Source: Opitutia bacterium UBA7876
GTDB taxonomy: Bacteria; Verrucomicrobiota; Verrucomicrobiia; Opitutales; Seribacteraceae
Assembly: GCA_002500665.1 (NCBI GenBank)
Contig: DLRY01000023.1
Location: 5,271-69,270, forward strand
Direction of reading: 5' to 3'
Length of the DNA stretch: 64,000 nt
A program made the position numbers and the translations under genes. The notes under the pieces are model-generated. The model was not told where the DNA came from. It saw nothing but the letters and a program-made list of their open reading frames with translations, and made no database searches. Positions 50,374 to 58,551 of this stretch are shown here, piece by piece (the first letter of the stretch is position 1; each line of letters opens with the position of its first letter).

Positions 50374-51398
50374 ACTTCAATCAGGTTGGAATCGAGGCAA
50401 TGGCCTACGCCTTGCCACCCGAGGTCGTGAGCTCCGATCAAATCGAGGAAGAACTTTCCGGTCTATACGAACGGCTCGGCCTACCCAAGGGAAGACTGGA
50501 ACTCATGACGGGAATCAAGGAAAGACGATTCTGGCCAGCTGAATACAAGCCTTCCCAAGCTTCCGCGGATGCCGGCAATGAACTGTTGTCATCGGGAATC
50601 GACCCCGGGGGAGTAGATCTTCTCATTCATTCCGCCGTCTGCCGCGACAGGCTCGAGCCGGCTACCGCTTCTTACGTCCACCGACTCATGAACCTTCCCG
50701 GCAAAACGCAGATCCTGGACGTATCCAATGCTTGTCTTGGCTTCCTCAACGCCACCATTCTGGCAGCCGGCATGATAGAGAGTGGGCAGATCAAAAGAGC
50801 CATAATCGTGGCCGGAGAAAACGGAAAACCGCTTGCCGAGCGCACCATCGACCTGCTCAATGAGGGTAAACTGGACAGGCAGCAGATCAAGCCCTATTTC
50901 GCCAACTTGACCATTGGCGCGGGTGCCGTCGCTTGGTCCGTGGCCCATCTGGACCTCATCGAGAAAACCGGGCCCGTACTCGGCTCCTCGGCATGCCTGA
51001 CCGACACTTCTCACAATGAATTATGCGAAGGGGACACCCAAGGGGATGGATTGATCATGCAAACCGACTCGGAAGAACTCCTGCACGCAGGCATTTCCGT
51101 TGCCAGCAGAACTTGGGACAAATTCACCGAGGTAAGCGGATGGAGCTCCAATACCCCCAAACTGGTCGTGACCCACCAAGTCGGCAAAGCCCATACGAAG
51201 GCAGTTTTTGATGCCCTTGGTCTCGACACGGCGCGGAACTTCTCCACTTTCGAGACCCTTGGCAACTGTGGCTCGGTATCCCTTCCCATAACCTATACGC
51301 TCGCCTGCGAGGCAAACCCCGACTTCTCAATGGGGCCGGCGGCCCTATTAGGTATAGGAAGTGGCCTCTCAAGCCTTATGCTCTCCCTTAATCCTTGA
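50370..51398 (+). CDS. oleA: OleA-like / KAS III-type thiolase (342 aa)
   Basis: Condensing enzyme. The triad is Cys122 (DVSNACLGFLN), His269 (VVTHQVGKAH) and Asn299 (TLGNCGSVSLP). Details resemble OleA more than FabH: GRLELMTGIKERRFWPAE, SAVCRDRLEPATASYVHRL with the Glu that lies at the OleA dimer interface, and MIESGQIKRAIIVAGENGKP. OleA joins two fatty acyl-CoAs head to head to a beta-keto acid. It overlaps FabI by ATGA and the hydrolase by TTGA. If OleA, its products normally need OleD and OleC, which are not nearby. Confidence 0.82.
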   Translation: MNFNQVGIEAMAYALPPEVVSSDQIEEELSGLYERLGLPKGRLELMTGIKERRFWPAEYKPSQASADAGNELLSSGIDPGGVDLLIHSAVCRDRLEPATASYVHRLMNLPGKTQILDVSNACLGFLNATILAAGMIESGQIKRAIIVAGENGKPLAERTIDLLNEGKLDRQQIKPYFANLTIGAGAVAWSVAHLDLIEKTGPVLGSSACLTDTSHNELCEGDTQGDGLIMQTDSEELLHAGISVASRTWDKFTEVSGWSSNTPKLVVTHQVGKAHTKAVFDALGLDTARNFSTFETLGNCGSVSLPITYTLACEANPDFSMGPAALLGIGSGLSSLMLSLNP

Positions 51399-52276
51399 AG
51401 ATACTACCTTCAATCTCGGAAGCCTATCCCTTCGAGGGTCGATTCCACGATACCCCGCAAGGACATGCCATGCATTACCTGGACGAAGGCTCGGGAAATG
51501 AGCCGCCAATCCTATTTCTTCATGGCAACCCGACTTGGTCCTTTTTCTATCGTCGCCTCATCCTTTCCCTCAGGGAAAACTCACGCTGCATAGCACCCGA
51601 CCACATCGGCTGCGGGCTTTCTGAGAAGCCGGGATTCCCTGAGTTCGAATACGACTTGAGGAGCCATTCGGAAAACCTCCTCTCCCTCCTGGAAAAGCTA
51701 AAGGTCGATCGGGTTCGCCTAGTCGTTCACGACTGGGGAGGAGCCATTGGTCTAACCGCATTCCGGAACCTTGCCGAGAGGGTGGATAAAATCGTCCTGC
51801 TGAATACGGCCGCCTTTCCCTCTCGAGACGTCGCCCTGCGTATTCTTCTGTGTCGGCTACCTCTTCTTGGAAGCTTTTTGGTCCGCGGGCTCAATGGCTT
51901 TGCAGGTCCCGCAACCCACATGGCAGTCGCCAAGCCACTTAGCCGGGAAACAAAAACGGGATACCTGCTCCCCTACGACAACTGGACCAACAGGGTTGCC
52001 GTATGGCGCTTTGTAAGGGACATTCCTTTTGAGAAATCTCATCCCACCCTGCCTCTTCTGAAGGAAACGGCTCAAGGGCTCGAGAAATTCCGGGAAACCC
52101 CCGCCATTGCCTGCTGGGGGATGAAGGATTTCTGCTTTCATCCCGGTTTTCTCAAGGAATGGGAGAAGAGATGGCCCAATCTCGAGGCCACCCGTATCGA
52201 CCACGCAGGCCACTACGTGTTGGAAGACGCCCTCGAGCCCTGCATCGACAAAATAGCCCCATTCCTCGCCTATTGA
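51395..52276 (+). CDS. oleB: alpha/beta hydrolase, OleB/haloalkane dehalogenase-like (293 aa)
   Basis: Alpha/beta hydrolase with the oxyanion-hole HGNPTWSFFYRRLILSL (43 onward), nucleophile Asp113 in VVHDWGGAIGLTAF, and a C-terminal His in RIDHAGHYVLEDA. The VHDWGG type nucleophile is that of haloalkane dehalogenases and of OleB, the beta-lactone decarboxylase that completes long-chain olefin synthesis. Start is TTG overlapping the OleA stop (TTGA). Its position directly after an OleA-like gene favours OleB over a dehalogenase. Confidence 0.78.
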   Translation: MKILPSISEAYPFEGRFHDTPQGHAMHYLDEGSGNEPPILFLHGNPTWSFFYRRLILSLRENSRCIAPDHIGCGLSEKPGFPEFEYDLRSHSENLLSLLEKLKVDRVRLVVHDWGGAIGLTAFRNLAERVDKIVLLNTAAFPSRDVALRILLCRLPLLGSFLVRGLNGFAGPATHMAVAKPLSRETKTGYLLPYDNWTNRVAVWRFVRDIPFEKSHPTLPLLKETAQGLEKFRETPAIACWGMKDFCFHPGFLKEWEKRWPNLEATRIDHAGHYVLEDALEPCIDKIAPFLAY

Positions 52277-52336
52277 TTGATTTGCAGGAATTCTTCAACT
52301 TGCAAAACCCGGCAAGCGCTTGCAGATTGTCTATAC

Positions 52337-52558
52337 ATGCAAGGGAAGAAACCACTTCGGAGCAGGGAGGAGCGTACCCATAACCTCGTTTCCATAGAAC
52401 CTTACGACAACACCTCCAACGCCTATCGCAAGGAACAACCCAAGAGGGCGGAAACCGGCTTCGGATTCTACCTTTCCATTGCCATTATAACCTTTCTCAC
52501 GATACTCTTCTTCTCGGTGTACGAATTGGCGGTAGAGACATGGACGAGGCTGAAGTAG
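52337..52558 (+). CDS. small single-TM protein (73 aa)
   Basis: Basic, polar N-terminus and one C-terminal membrane helix (GFYLSIAIITFLTILFFSVY, about 46-65). The ATG at 52337 gives 73 residues and is preferred to an earlier frame opening. Its end overlaps the xerD start by 19 bp, which supports translation. No family was recognised. Confidence 0.5.
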   Translation: MQGKKPLRSREERTHNLVSIEPYDNTSNAYRKEQPKRAETGFGFYLSIAIITFLTILFFSVYELAVETWTRLK

Positions 52559-53490
52559 GAGAGGGTGAAAGAATACCCGAGGGGCTGAATTCGGCCAAGG
52601 TCGCCTTTGGGGACTATTTGACCTTGGAAAGGCGGCTTTCCCCTCACACGCGTAGAAACTACGAGCATGCCCTTATCTGCTTTTTCCTATGGCTGCAGCA
52701 CGACGCCCGGGGGATGGTCTTGAAACCTACGCAAGTGACCAGGCTTCATGCCCGCTCCTATCTGATAGAAGCCCAAGCCCTTTATTCCAGGCGAACCCTT
52801 CGCAATCACGTCTCGGGCTTGCGAAGCTTCTTCAAGTTCTGCCAGAAGCGCAAATGGACGGAGGGCAACCCTTTCCATAACCTTACCCTCCCCAAGCCTG
52901 AGAAGCCTTTGCCCAAATTCCTCACCGAGGATCAAGTCGTGAAATTGCTCGCCCAACCCGAGTCTCTCGAATCCAAGCAGGGAAACCATGCCTTCAAGCC
53001 AAGCAGAGACCTTATGATTCTCGAGTTGCTGTACTCCGGCGGGTTGAGAGTTAGTGAACTCGTGGGCCTTGATTATGGGCACTTGGACTCATCCCGATCG
53101 GCCATCCGGGTGCTAGGAAAGGGTCGCAAGGAGAGAATCTGTCCCATCGGCAGCAAAACGGCCCGGACGATCCATTCCTTTCGGGACAACTTCGCCAAGG
53201 ATGCCTCCCTCGACTCTCCCATCGTAATTAACCACCGCGGAAAAAGACTGTCGGTCCGATCCGTCCAGGCTATCCTCAAGAAATACCTCCGTTCGGCCGA
53301 ACTGCCCGAGGACCTGACTCCACACAAGCTCCGCCATTCTTTTGCCACCCACATGCTCGATAATGGGGCCGACCTGCGAGCCGTGCAGGAACTTCTGGGC
53401 CATTCCAGTCTATCCACTACCCAAGTGTATACTCACGTCTCGGTCTCCCGACTGAAGAAGGCTCACAAACTCGCTCATCCGAGGGCATAA
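52540..53490 (+). CDS. xerD: tyrosine recombinase XerC/XerD (316 aa)
   Basis: Site-specific recombinase that resolves chromosome dimers. N-terminal SAM-like DNA-binding domain (about 20-110) and catalytic domain with Arg170 (GGLRVSEL), Lys194 (GKGRKE), His262 and Arg265 (PHKLRHSFATHML), His288 (LLGHSSLSTT) and Tyr297 (VYTHV). All six catalytic residues are present. Not accompanied by mobile-element genes or att-like repeats, so a housekeeping Xer protein; XerC versus XerD cannot be told here. Confidence 0.93.
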   Translation: MDEAEVGEGERIPEGLNSAKVAFGDYLTLERRLSPHTRRNYEHALICFFLWLQHDARGMVLKPTQVTRLHARSYLIEAQALYSRRTLRNHVSGLRSFFKFCQKRKWTEGNPFHNLTLPKPEKPLPKFLTEDQVVKLLAQPESLESKQGNHAFKPSRDLMILELLYSGGLRVSELVGLDYGHLDSSRSAIRVLGKGRKERICPIGSKTARTIHSFRDNFAKDASLDSPIVINHRGKRLSVRSVQAILKKYLRSAELPEDLTPHKLRHSFATHMLDNGADLRAVQELLGHSSLSTTQVYTHVSVSRLKKAHKLAHPRA

Positions 53491-53494
53491 GCCA

Positions 53495-53779
53495 GTGACC
53501 TCAGCCCTGCGCATCCTGGCTCTTGTCCTACTGCTGGCCAGCATAGGCCTTTGGCAGCACCACGGGTTTCGCCTCGGTTTTTGGCAAACCAGCGTTCAAG
53601 TGGAAACCGAGGTTCCCATCATCGAGGGAATGCCGAAACTGGGCACCCAAAGGAAAATTGAATGGAAGAACCAGTTCGTAAGCGGAATCGAAACACCCTT
53701 GGCCGGTCTACTGGCATTCCTTGCTCTCATGATTTTAGCTCAAACCCTAAAAAGAAGATTGAAGAAAAGAGAAAATTAA
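53495..53779 (+). CDS. hypothetical membrane protein, two TM (94 aa)
   Basis: Two hydrophobic segments, LRILALVLLLASIGLWQ (5-21) and LAGLLAFLALMILAQTL (about 68-84), with a polar 45-residue middle. GTG start 5 bp after xerD. No family was recognised. Confidence 0.55.
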   Translation: MTSALRILALVLLLASIGLWQHHGFRLGFWQTSVQVETEVPIIEGMPKLGTQRKIEWKNQFVSGIETPLAGLLAFLALMILAQTLKRRLKKREN

Positions 53780-53796
53780 TTTCTTAGTTTTCCCCT

Positions 53797-54402
53797 ATGT
53801 TCAATCCAATTCCCTACCTTTTTCTCTTTTCAGCCTTCGTCCTCTCGGGCGCTCCCATCAAGTTCGACTTCAAGGACCCCAAGAAGGTCAACAACGTCAT
53901 CTTTCAGATGGATGCCCCGCTCGAATCCATCAACGGCTCCGGTGACTCCCTTTGGGGAACGGTTACCTTCGATCCCTCCAACCCATACGCCACTCAGGGG
54001 GAAATCATCCTCGATGCCAAGAGCCTTCACGTTGGGAACCCTGTCCTCAAGGAGCATATTCACGGCAAAGACTGGATGAACGTCGAAAAGTTTCCCGCAA
54101 TTTCCTTCAAGCTGACCAAGCTTGAAAACGTCAAAAAACAAGGGATCGACGTCTTGGCCGATGCGAAGGGAAAAATGACGATTCGAAACGTTACCATGGA
54201 AATTGTCATTCCGGTTAAGATCACCTACCTGAAGGGACTTTTGGAGAAACGAAACCGCGTCCCCGGCGACTTGCTCATCCTGAGATCCAAGTTCTTGGTC
54301 AAGCGGGACGACTTTGAAATTCGGGCGGGCGAGAAATTGGACAAAGTAGCTAATGAAATTGAGATATCTTTAAACCTTGCAGGAGCCGCCCCAATCAAGT
54401 AA
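53797..54402 (+). CDS. YceI-family periplasmic protein (201 aa)
   Basis: Signal peptide of about 18-20 residues (LFLFSAFVLSGAP), then the YceI lipocalin-like barrel: IKFDFKDPKK, LWGTVTFDPSNPYATQGEII, HVGNPVLKEHIHGKDWMNVE, FPAISFKLTKLENV and MTIRNVTMEIVIP. These bind isoprenoid quinone-type lipids in known members. It is followed by a strong terminator and is the last gene of its unit. Confidence 0.9.
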   Translation: MFNPIPYLFLFSAFVLSGAPIKFDFKDPKKVNNVIFQMDAPLESINGSGDSLWGTVTFDPSNPYATQGEIILDAKSLHVGNPVLKEHIHGKDWMNVEKFPAISFKLTKLENVKKQGIDVLADAKGKMTIRNVTMEIVIPVKITYLKGLLEKRNRVPGDLLILRSKFLVKRDDFEIRAGEKLDKVANEIEISLNLAGAAPIK

Positions 54403-54458
54403 TACCTTTTCTTCTACCCCTTCGATCAGTTGATTAACCCCAATCGACCGATCACCCC

Positions 54459-54497
54459 AAAAGCGAGAACGCGCATGACGTGTTCTCGCTTTTACTT
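54459..54497 (+). terminator. rho-independent terminator after YceI gene
   Basis: AAAAGCGAGAAC (54459-54470) pairs perfectly with GTTCTCGCTTTT (54482-54493); the stem extends by three more pairs inward. TTTT and a T-rich tract follow. It lies 57 bp after the YceI stop and 43 bp before cysC. The AAAA side would also serve leftward transcripts. Confidence 0.85.
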
Positions 54498-54539
54498 TTC
54501 TCCCATTTCCCCTATCATAAATGGTTCAACTTCCTCCAA

Positions 54540-55154
54540 ATGCCCGCCGAAAACCTGCATCCGACCTCAAGCAGACTTGTCTCCCGCGTAGATAAGGAAA
54601 ACCTTTTGGGGCAACGCGGAGGCGTGTTTTGGCTTTTCGGCTTGTCCGGATCAGGCAAGAGCACGTTGGCTATCGAGCTTGAAAGAGAGTTACTGAAAAG
54701 AAGATTTTCCAGTATCGTTCTCGACGGGGACAACCTGCGCTCTACCATAAACAAGGACTTGGGCTTCAGTGAGGAAGACCGCGCGGAAAACCTGCGTCGG
54801 GCAAGCGAACTGGCCAGGATCCTGGTCGATAACGGCTCCGTCGTCATCGTATCGTTCATAACGCCTCTACAAAGATTCCGTGACCAGGCAAAGGCAATCA
54901 TCGGAGCGGAAAACTATTTTGAAGTGTACGTCCACGCATCCTTCGAAACCTGCCGGGAAAGAGACGTAAAAGGGCTCTACGCCAAGGCTGATAAGGGGGA
55001 GATCGAGTCCTTTACCGGAAAACATTCCCCTTTCGAACAGCCCGAGAAGCCATGGCTCTCGATCGACACCGAAAAGGAGACGCCAGACGAGTCTTCGACT
55101 CGCTTGCTGGAGTCTGTTCTTGACGAGATTTCCCCTTCCCAGATATCCGGATGA
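54540..55154 (+). CDS. cysC: adenylylsulfate kinase CysC (204 aa)
   Basis: Phosphorylates adenylylsulfate (APS) to PAPS. P-loop GLSGSGKSTLAIELE at 34-41, IVLDGDNLRSTINKDLGFS, EENLRRA-like ENLRRASELARILVDNGSV, and FEVYVHASFETCRERDVKGL follow in the family order. ATG 54540 gives the usual length; an upstream ATG at 54480 lies inside the terminator. The stop overlaps cysD by 4 bp (ATGA). Confidence 0.95.
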   Translation: MPAENLHPTSSRLVSRVDKENLLGQRGGVFWLFGLSGSGKSTLAIELERELLKRRFSSIVLDGDNLRSTINKDLGFSEEDRAENLRRASELARILVDNGSVVIVSFITPLQRFRDQAKAIIGAENYFEVYVHASFETCRERDVKGLYAKADKGEIESFTGKHSPFEQPEKPWLSIDTEKETPDESSTRLLESVLDEISPSQISG

Positions 55155-56056
55155 CCAATTACAACCTCACTCATCTTCATCAACTTGAGGCTGAAGCAAT
55201 CTTCATCCTGCGTGAAACCGCAGCCCAGTTCGAGCGCCCGGGATTACTTTTCTCCGGTGGCAAGGATTCAATCGTGATGGCCCACCTCGCCCAGAAGGCG
55301 TTCAGCCCTTCCAGAATCCCTTTTCCCTTTGTTCACGTAGATACCGGCCACAACTTTCCCGAGACAAACGAATTCCGGGATTCCTTCGTGGAAGAGTTGG
55401 GCGTTCAATTGATCGTCGGCTCGGTCGAAGATTCTATTAACCGGGGCACTACAACCGAAGAGAGCGGGCCGGATGCCAGCCGAAACGCCCTCCAGTCGGT
55501 GACCCTGCTCGAGACCATCGAACAAGAAACCCTTGATGCATGCCTGGGCGGAGGGCGCAGGGACGAGGAGAAGGCCCGAGCAAAGGAGCGTTTTTTCTCT
55601 CATCGCGACGCATTCGGACAATGGGACCCGAAGAACCAAAGGCCCGAACTCTGGAATCTTTTCAATGGACGCAAGGGCCCTGGCGAAAACTTCAGGGTTT
55701 TTCCCTTGAGCAATTGGACCGAAATGGATGTCTGGCAGTATGCCAAACTCGAGCAAATTGCATTGCCGGGACTCTATTTCGCCCATGAGCGGGAAGTTCT
55801 GGAAAGAAACGGCAGCCTGCTTGCGGTAACCGATTTCGTCACACCTAGAGAGAACGAGTCCTCTGCGACCGAAACAGTGCGTTTCCGCACCATTGGGGAC
55901 GCTACCTGCACGGGTGCAGTCCGTTCATCGGCTTCCAACCTCGAGGAGGTAATTTCCGAGGTGGCCGCATCGCGGGTAACCGAAAGAGGAAACAGGGCCG
56001 ACGACAGACGCTCGGAGGCGGCCATGGAAGATCGTAAGAAGCAAGGGTATTTCTGA
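55151..56056 (+). CDS. cysD: sulfate adenylyltransferase small subunit CysD (301 aa)
   Basis: ATP sulfurylase catalytic subunit. PP-loop SGGKDS at 35-40, PFPFVHVDTGHNFPETNEFR, and the C-terminal FRTIGDATCTGAVRSSA with the RYRTIG-type motif as FRTIGD. 301 residues is normal. Its stop codon (TGA) abuts the cysN ATG. With CysN it makes APS from sulfate. Confidence 0.96.
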   Translation: MTNYNLTHLHQLEAEAIFILRETAAQFERPGLLFSGGKDSIVMAHLAQKAFSPSRIPFPFVHVDTGHNFPETNEFRDSFVEELGVQLIVGSVEDSINRGTTTEESGPDASRNALQSVTLLETIEQETLDACLGGGRRDEEKARAKERFFSHRDAFGQWDPKNQRPELWNLFNGRKGPGENFRVFPLSNWTEMDVWQYAKLEQIALPGLYFAHEREVLERNGSLLAVTDFVTPRENESSATETVRFRTIGDATCTGAVRSSASNLEEVISEVAASRVTERGNRADDRRSEAAMEDRKKQGYF

Positions 56057-57330
56057 TGGGCGAAGCAGACGCCTACCTGGATATGGATCTTCTGCGCTTC
56101 ACCACTGCAGGAAGCGTGGATGACGGCAAAAGCACCCTCATCGGCCGGCTCTTTCACGACAGCAAGGCCATTTTCGAGGACCAACTTGAAGCGATCGAAC
56201 GCAGCAGTCGCAAAAGGGGAGACGACAACGTCAACCTCGCCCTCCTTACGGACGGTCTGAGGGCCGAACGAGAACAGGGCATCACAATCGACGTTGCCTA
56301 TCGTTATTTCGCGACTCCAAGGCGCAAGTTCATCATCGCAGATACACCCGGGCACGTTCAGTACACGCGAAACATGGTTACCGGCGCATCGACCGCCAAT
56401 TTGGCACTGATTCTCGTTGATGCCCGCAATGGGGTAGTCGAGCAGACCCGCAGGCACACCTTCATCGCCGATTTGCTCGGAATCAAGCACGTCGCGGTCT
56501 GCATCAACAAAATGGACCTCGTGGGCTATAAGGAAGAGGCCTACCATCAAATCGTAGCTGAATACCGTGACTTCGTCTCTCGTCTTGAGAACGTCACCGA
56601 ACTGACATTCCTGCCCATCAGCGCCCTCAAGGGGGACAATGTGGTAGAGCGGTCCGAAAACATGCCCTGGTACGAGGGCCCTCCTTTGCTCTACCACCTA
56701 GAGAACGTCTACGTCGGGTCGGACGCAAATCACGTCGACGCCCGCTTCCCCGTGCAATGGGTGATCCGCCCGCACTCCGACGAGCACCACGATTTCCGCG
56801 GCTTCGCCGGACGAGTTGCCGGCGGCGTATTCAAGAAAGGGGACGAAGTAACCATTCTCCCGTCTGGTTTTTCGACCCGAATATCCCGCATACTATCGGG
56901 CTCCGAGGAGCGCGAGAATGCCTTCTTCCCACAGTCCGTCACCATCCTGCTCAAGGACGAGATCGACGTCAGCAGGGGAGACATGATCGTCAAACCAAAC
57001 AACCAACCTAAGATTTCCCAGGACCTGGATTCCAGGATATGCTGGTTTTCCGCCTCAAGGAAACTATCCCGAGGCGGCAAATTCATCTTTCGCCACACCA
57101 CCAAGGAAGCCCAGGCCATCGTTTCCGAGATCAACTACAAGGTCGACGTAAATACCCTCCGCAAAGTCGAGGAAATCGATGGCTTCGAGATGAACGATAT
57201 CGGTCGCGTCATGCTCAGGGTTTCTCAACCGGTCTTTCATGACGCCTACCGCAGTAACCGGAACACGGGAAGCTTCATCCTCGTGGACCCTTTTACCAAC
57301 GAGACGGTAGCCGCCGGCATGCTCAGATGA
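56056..57330 (+). CDS. cysN: sulfate adenylyltransferase GTPase subunit CysN (424 aa)
   Basis: EF-Tu-like GTPase that drives APS formation. G1 GSVDDGKSTLIG at 19-30, ADTPGHVQYTRNMVTGA for G3, NKMDLVGY for G4, and a C-terminal domain with RICWFSASRKLSRGGKF. It has no CysC fusion, agreeing with the separate cysC upstream. Somewhat shorter than the E. coli protein. It overlaps the following gene by ATGA. Confidence 0.95.
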   Translation: MGEADAYLDMDLLRFTTAGSVDDGKSTLIGRLFHDSKAIFEDQLEAIERSSRKRGDDNVNLALLTDGLRAEREQGITIDVAYRYFATPRRKFIIADTPGHVQYTRNMVTGASTANLALILVDARNGVVEQTRRHTFIADLLGIKHVAVCINKMDLVGYKEEAYHQIVAEYRDFVSRLENVTELTFLPISALKGDNVVERSENMPWYEGPPLLYHLENVYVGSDANHVDARFPVQWVIRPHSDEHHDFRGFAGRVAGGVFKKGDEVTILPSGFSTRISRILSGSEERENAFFPQSVTILLKDEIDVSRGDMIVKPNNQPKISQDLDSRICWFSASRKLSRGGKFIFRHTTKEAQAIVSEINYKVDVNTLRKVEEIDGFEMNDIGRVMLRVSQPVFHDAYRSNRNTGSFILVDPFTNETVAAGMLR

Positions 57331-58448
57331 GCATACTGAGTCAGGAATGCTCCGACAGCCTCAGGGAACTCGGTCTCAGGCTTCTTGATCAGCGCTCCGC
57401 CCGCATCCTGGTTCCCACACTTGGTAACGAATCCGGATACTGGTTCGGCGGAGGAAACATCGTCCAGAATAATGATGGAACCATCCTTGCCTGCGGAAGA
57501 TACCGCAACCACGGTGACGCCCGGACGGGAACAGGAGCCGGTGAAAGAGGGCTTGAATTCGCAATTTTCAAGGCAGGCTCGTCCGACGACCCTTTCAGGA
57601 AGATCTTCTCCCTGAGCAAATCCGACCTCTCGATCGAAGAAGAGGTCGTCTCCATCGAAGGCGGGTCCCTTCTTCCTCCCAAGGATGAGAAGGGCAATTG
57701 GAAGCTTTTCGTGTCCACCGAAAAGAAATCCTCCTATCCCAAGCCCCTGATCCATTTCCAGAAGCCCGGAACGGGAGTATGGTCGATCAACCTCATCGAA
57801 GGCGCAGAGATTGATTCCCTTTCCGTAAGTTGCATGCGAACCGTAATCAAGCCTGGCATCCCATCCTCTCTCCACGTCAAGGATCCCGTGGCTTTCCGAA
57901 TCAACGATCGATCTACAGAACTGCTCTATTGTCATCACCCCTTCAGTTGGTCGAGCTCGAACACCGGACTGGCCCGCCAAACCGAAGAGCGGGAAGATTT
58001 CGAACCCGTTTCCGACAACGTCTTGCCGCGAGGCAACAGCTGGGACGTCGCTTGCTCGAGGGTCACCGAGAGGTTGCCAGTACCCGCCATCGGACGTTTT
58101 GCCGATCTCCCTCCTCTGTCCATGTACTTTTACGACGGCGCCGAATGCCTACGCCCACTCGACCAGAATTCCAAGGCAGCGAAGAGACCGCGAGGTTACT
58201 CTTGCGAAGAGCTTGGCGGACTGGCTTGGGGATGGGACGCCGAATTCCCCAATCTCTCGAAGATTTCCGTCGACTTTCCACTTTTCCTCTCCCCGCATGC
58301 AACAGGGTGCAGTCGCTATGCTTCGGCCATTTTTCTGGGCGACGGCTCCCTTCTCGGCGCTTGGCAACAAGCCCAGCCCGACGGATCCCAACCCCTGGTC
58401 TCCAATCATCTCGGCAAAGCCGAGGTCGATCGCATCCTCGGGGCCTAA
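57327..58448 (+). CDS. unrecognised beta-propeller, glycosidase-like protein in cys operon (373 aa)
   Basis: Coupled to cysN by ATGA, so probably a member of the sulfate activation operon. No signal peptide. The pattern is a five-bladed propeller like GH43/GH32/sialidase-type enzymes: GYWFGGGNIVQNNDGTILAC, then GLEFAIFKAGSSDD, LHVKDPVAFRINDRSTELLY (D-P motif as in family GH-J/130-like active sites), and SRYASAIFLGDGSLLGAWQQ. Acidic residues are present in the places expected for catalysis but I cannot place them. It could process a sulfated sugar or act in sulfation. No known family was assigned. Confidence 0.6.
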   Translation: MSILSQECSDSLRELGLRLLDQRSARILVPTLGNESGYWFGGGNIVQNNDGTILACGRYRNHGDARTGTGAGERGLEFAIFKAGSSDDPFRKIFSLSKSDLSIEEEVVSIEGGSLLPPKDEKGNWKLFVSTEKKSSYPKPLIHFQKPGTGVWSINLIEGAEIDSLSVSCMRTVIKPGIPSSLHVKDPVAFRINDRSTELLYCHHPFSWSSSNTGLARQTEEREDFEPVSDNVLPRGNSWDVACSRVTERLPVPAIGRFADLPPLSMYFYDGAECLRPLDQNSKAAKRPRGYSCEELGGLAWGWDAEFPNLSKISVDFPLFLSPHATGCSRYASAIFLGDGSLLGAWQQAQPDGSQPLVSNHLGKAEVDRILGA

Positions 58449-58551
58449 GCAAGAGTTCGCTACGGCCTTTGGCAAGCTAAGGTCATAAAACGTCGGGAAT
58501 CTCTTTTTAATCTTGGCTTGGCGACTCGAAAGCTTGAATAGTGAGTGAAAG

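Noticed and set aside
51395..52276. Haloalkane dehalogenase
   Set aside because: The nucleophile motif is shared, but tight coupling to an OleA-like gene makes an OleB-type role more likely; kept as OleB-like.
52540..53490. Integrase of a mobile element
   Set aside because: All features fit a housekeeping Xer recombinase; there are no flanking repeats, tRNA or phage genes.
55774..56697. 307-codon minus-strand frame across cysD/cysN
   Set aside because: Lies fully within two certain genes of the other strand; no recognisable domain.
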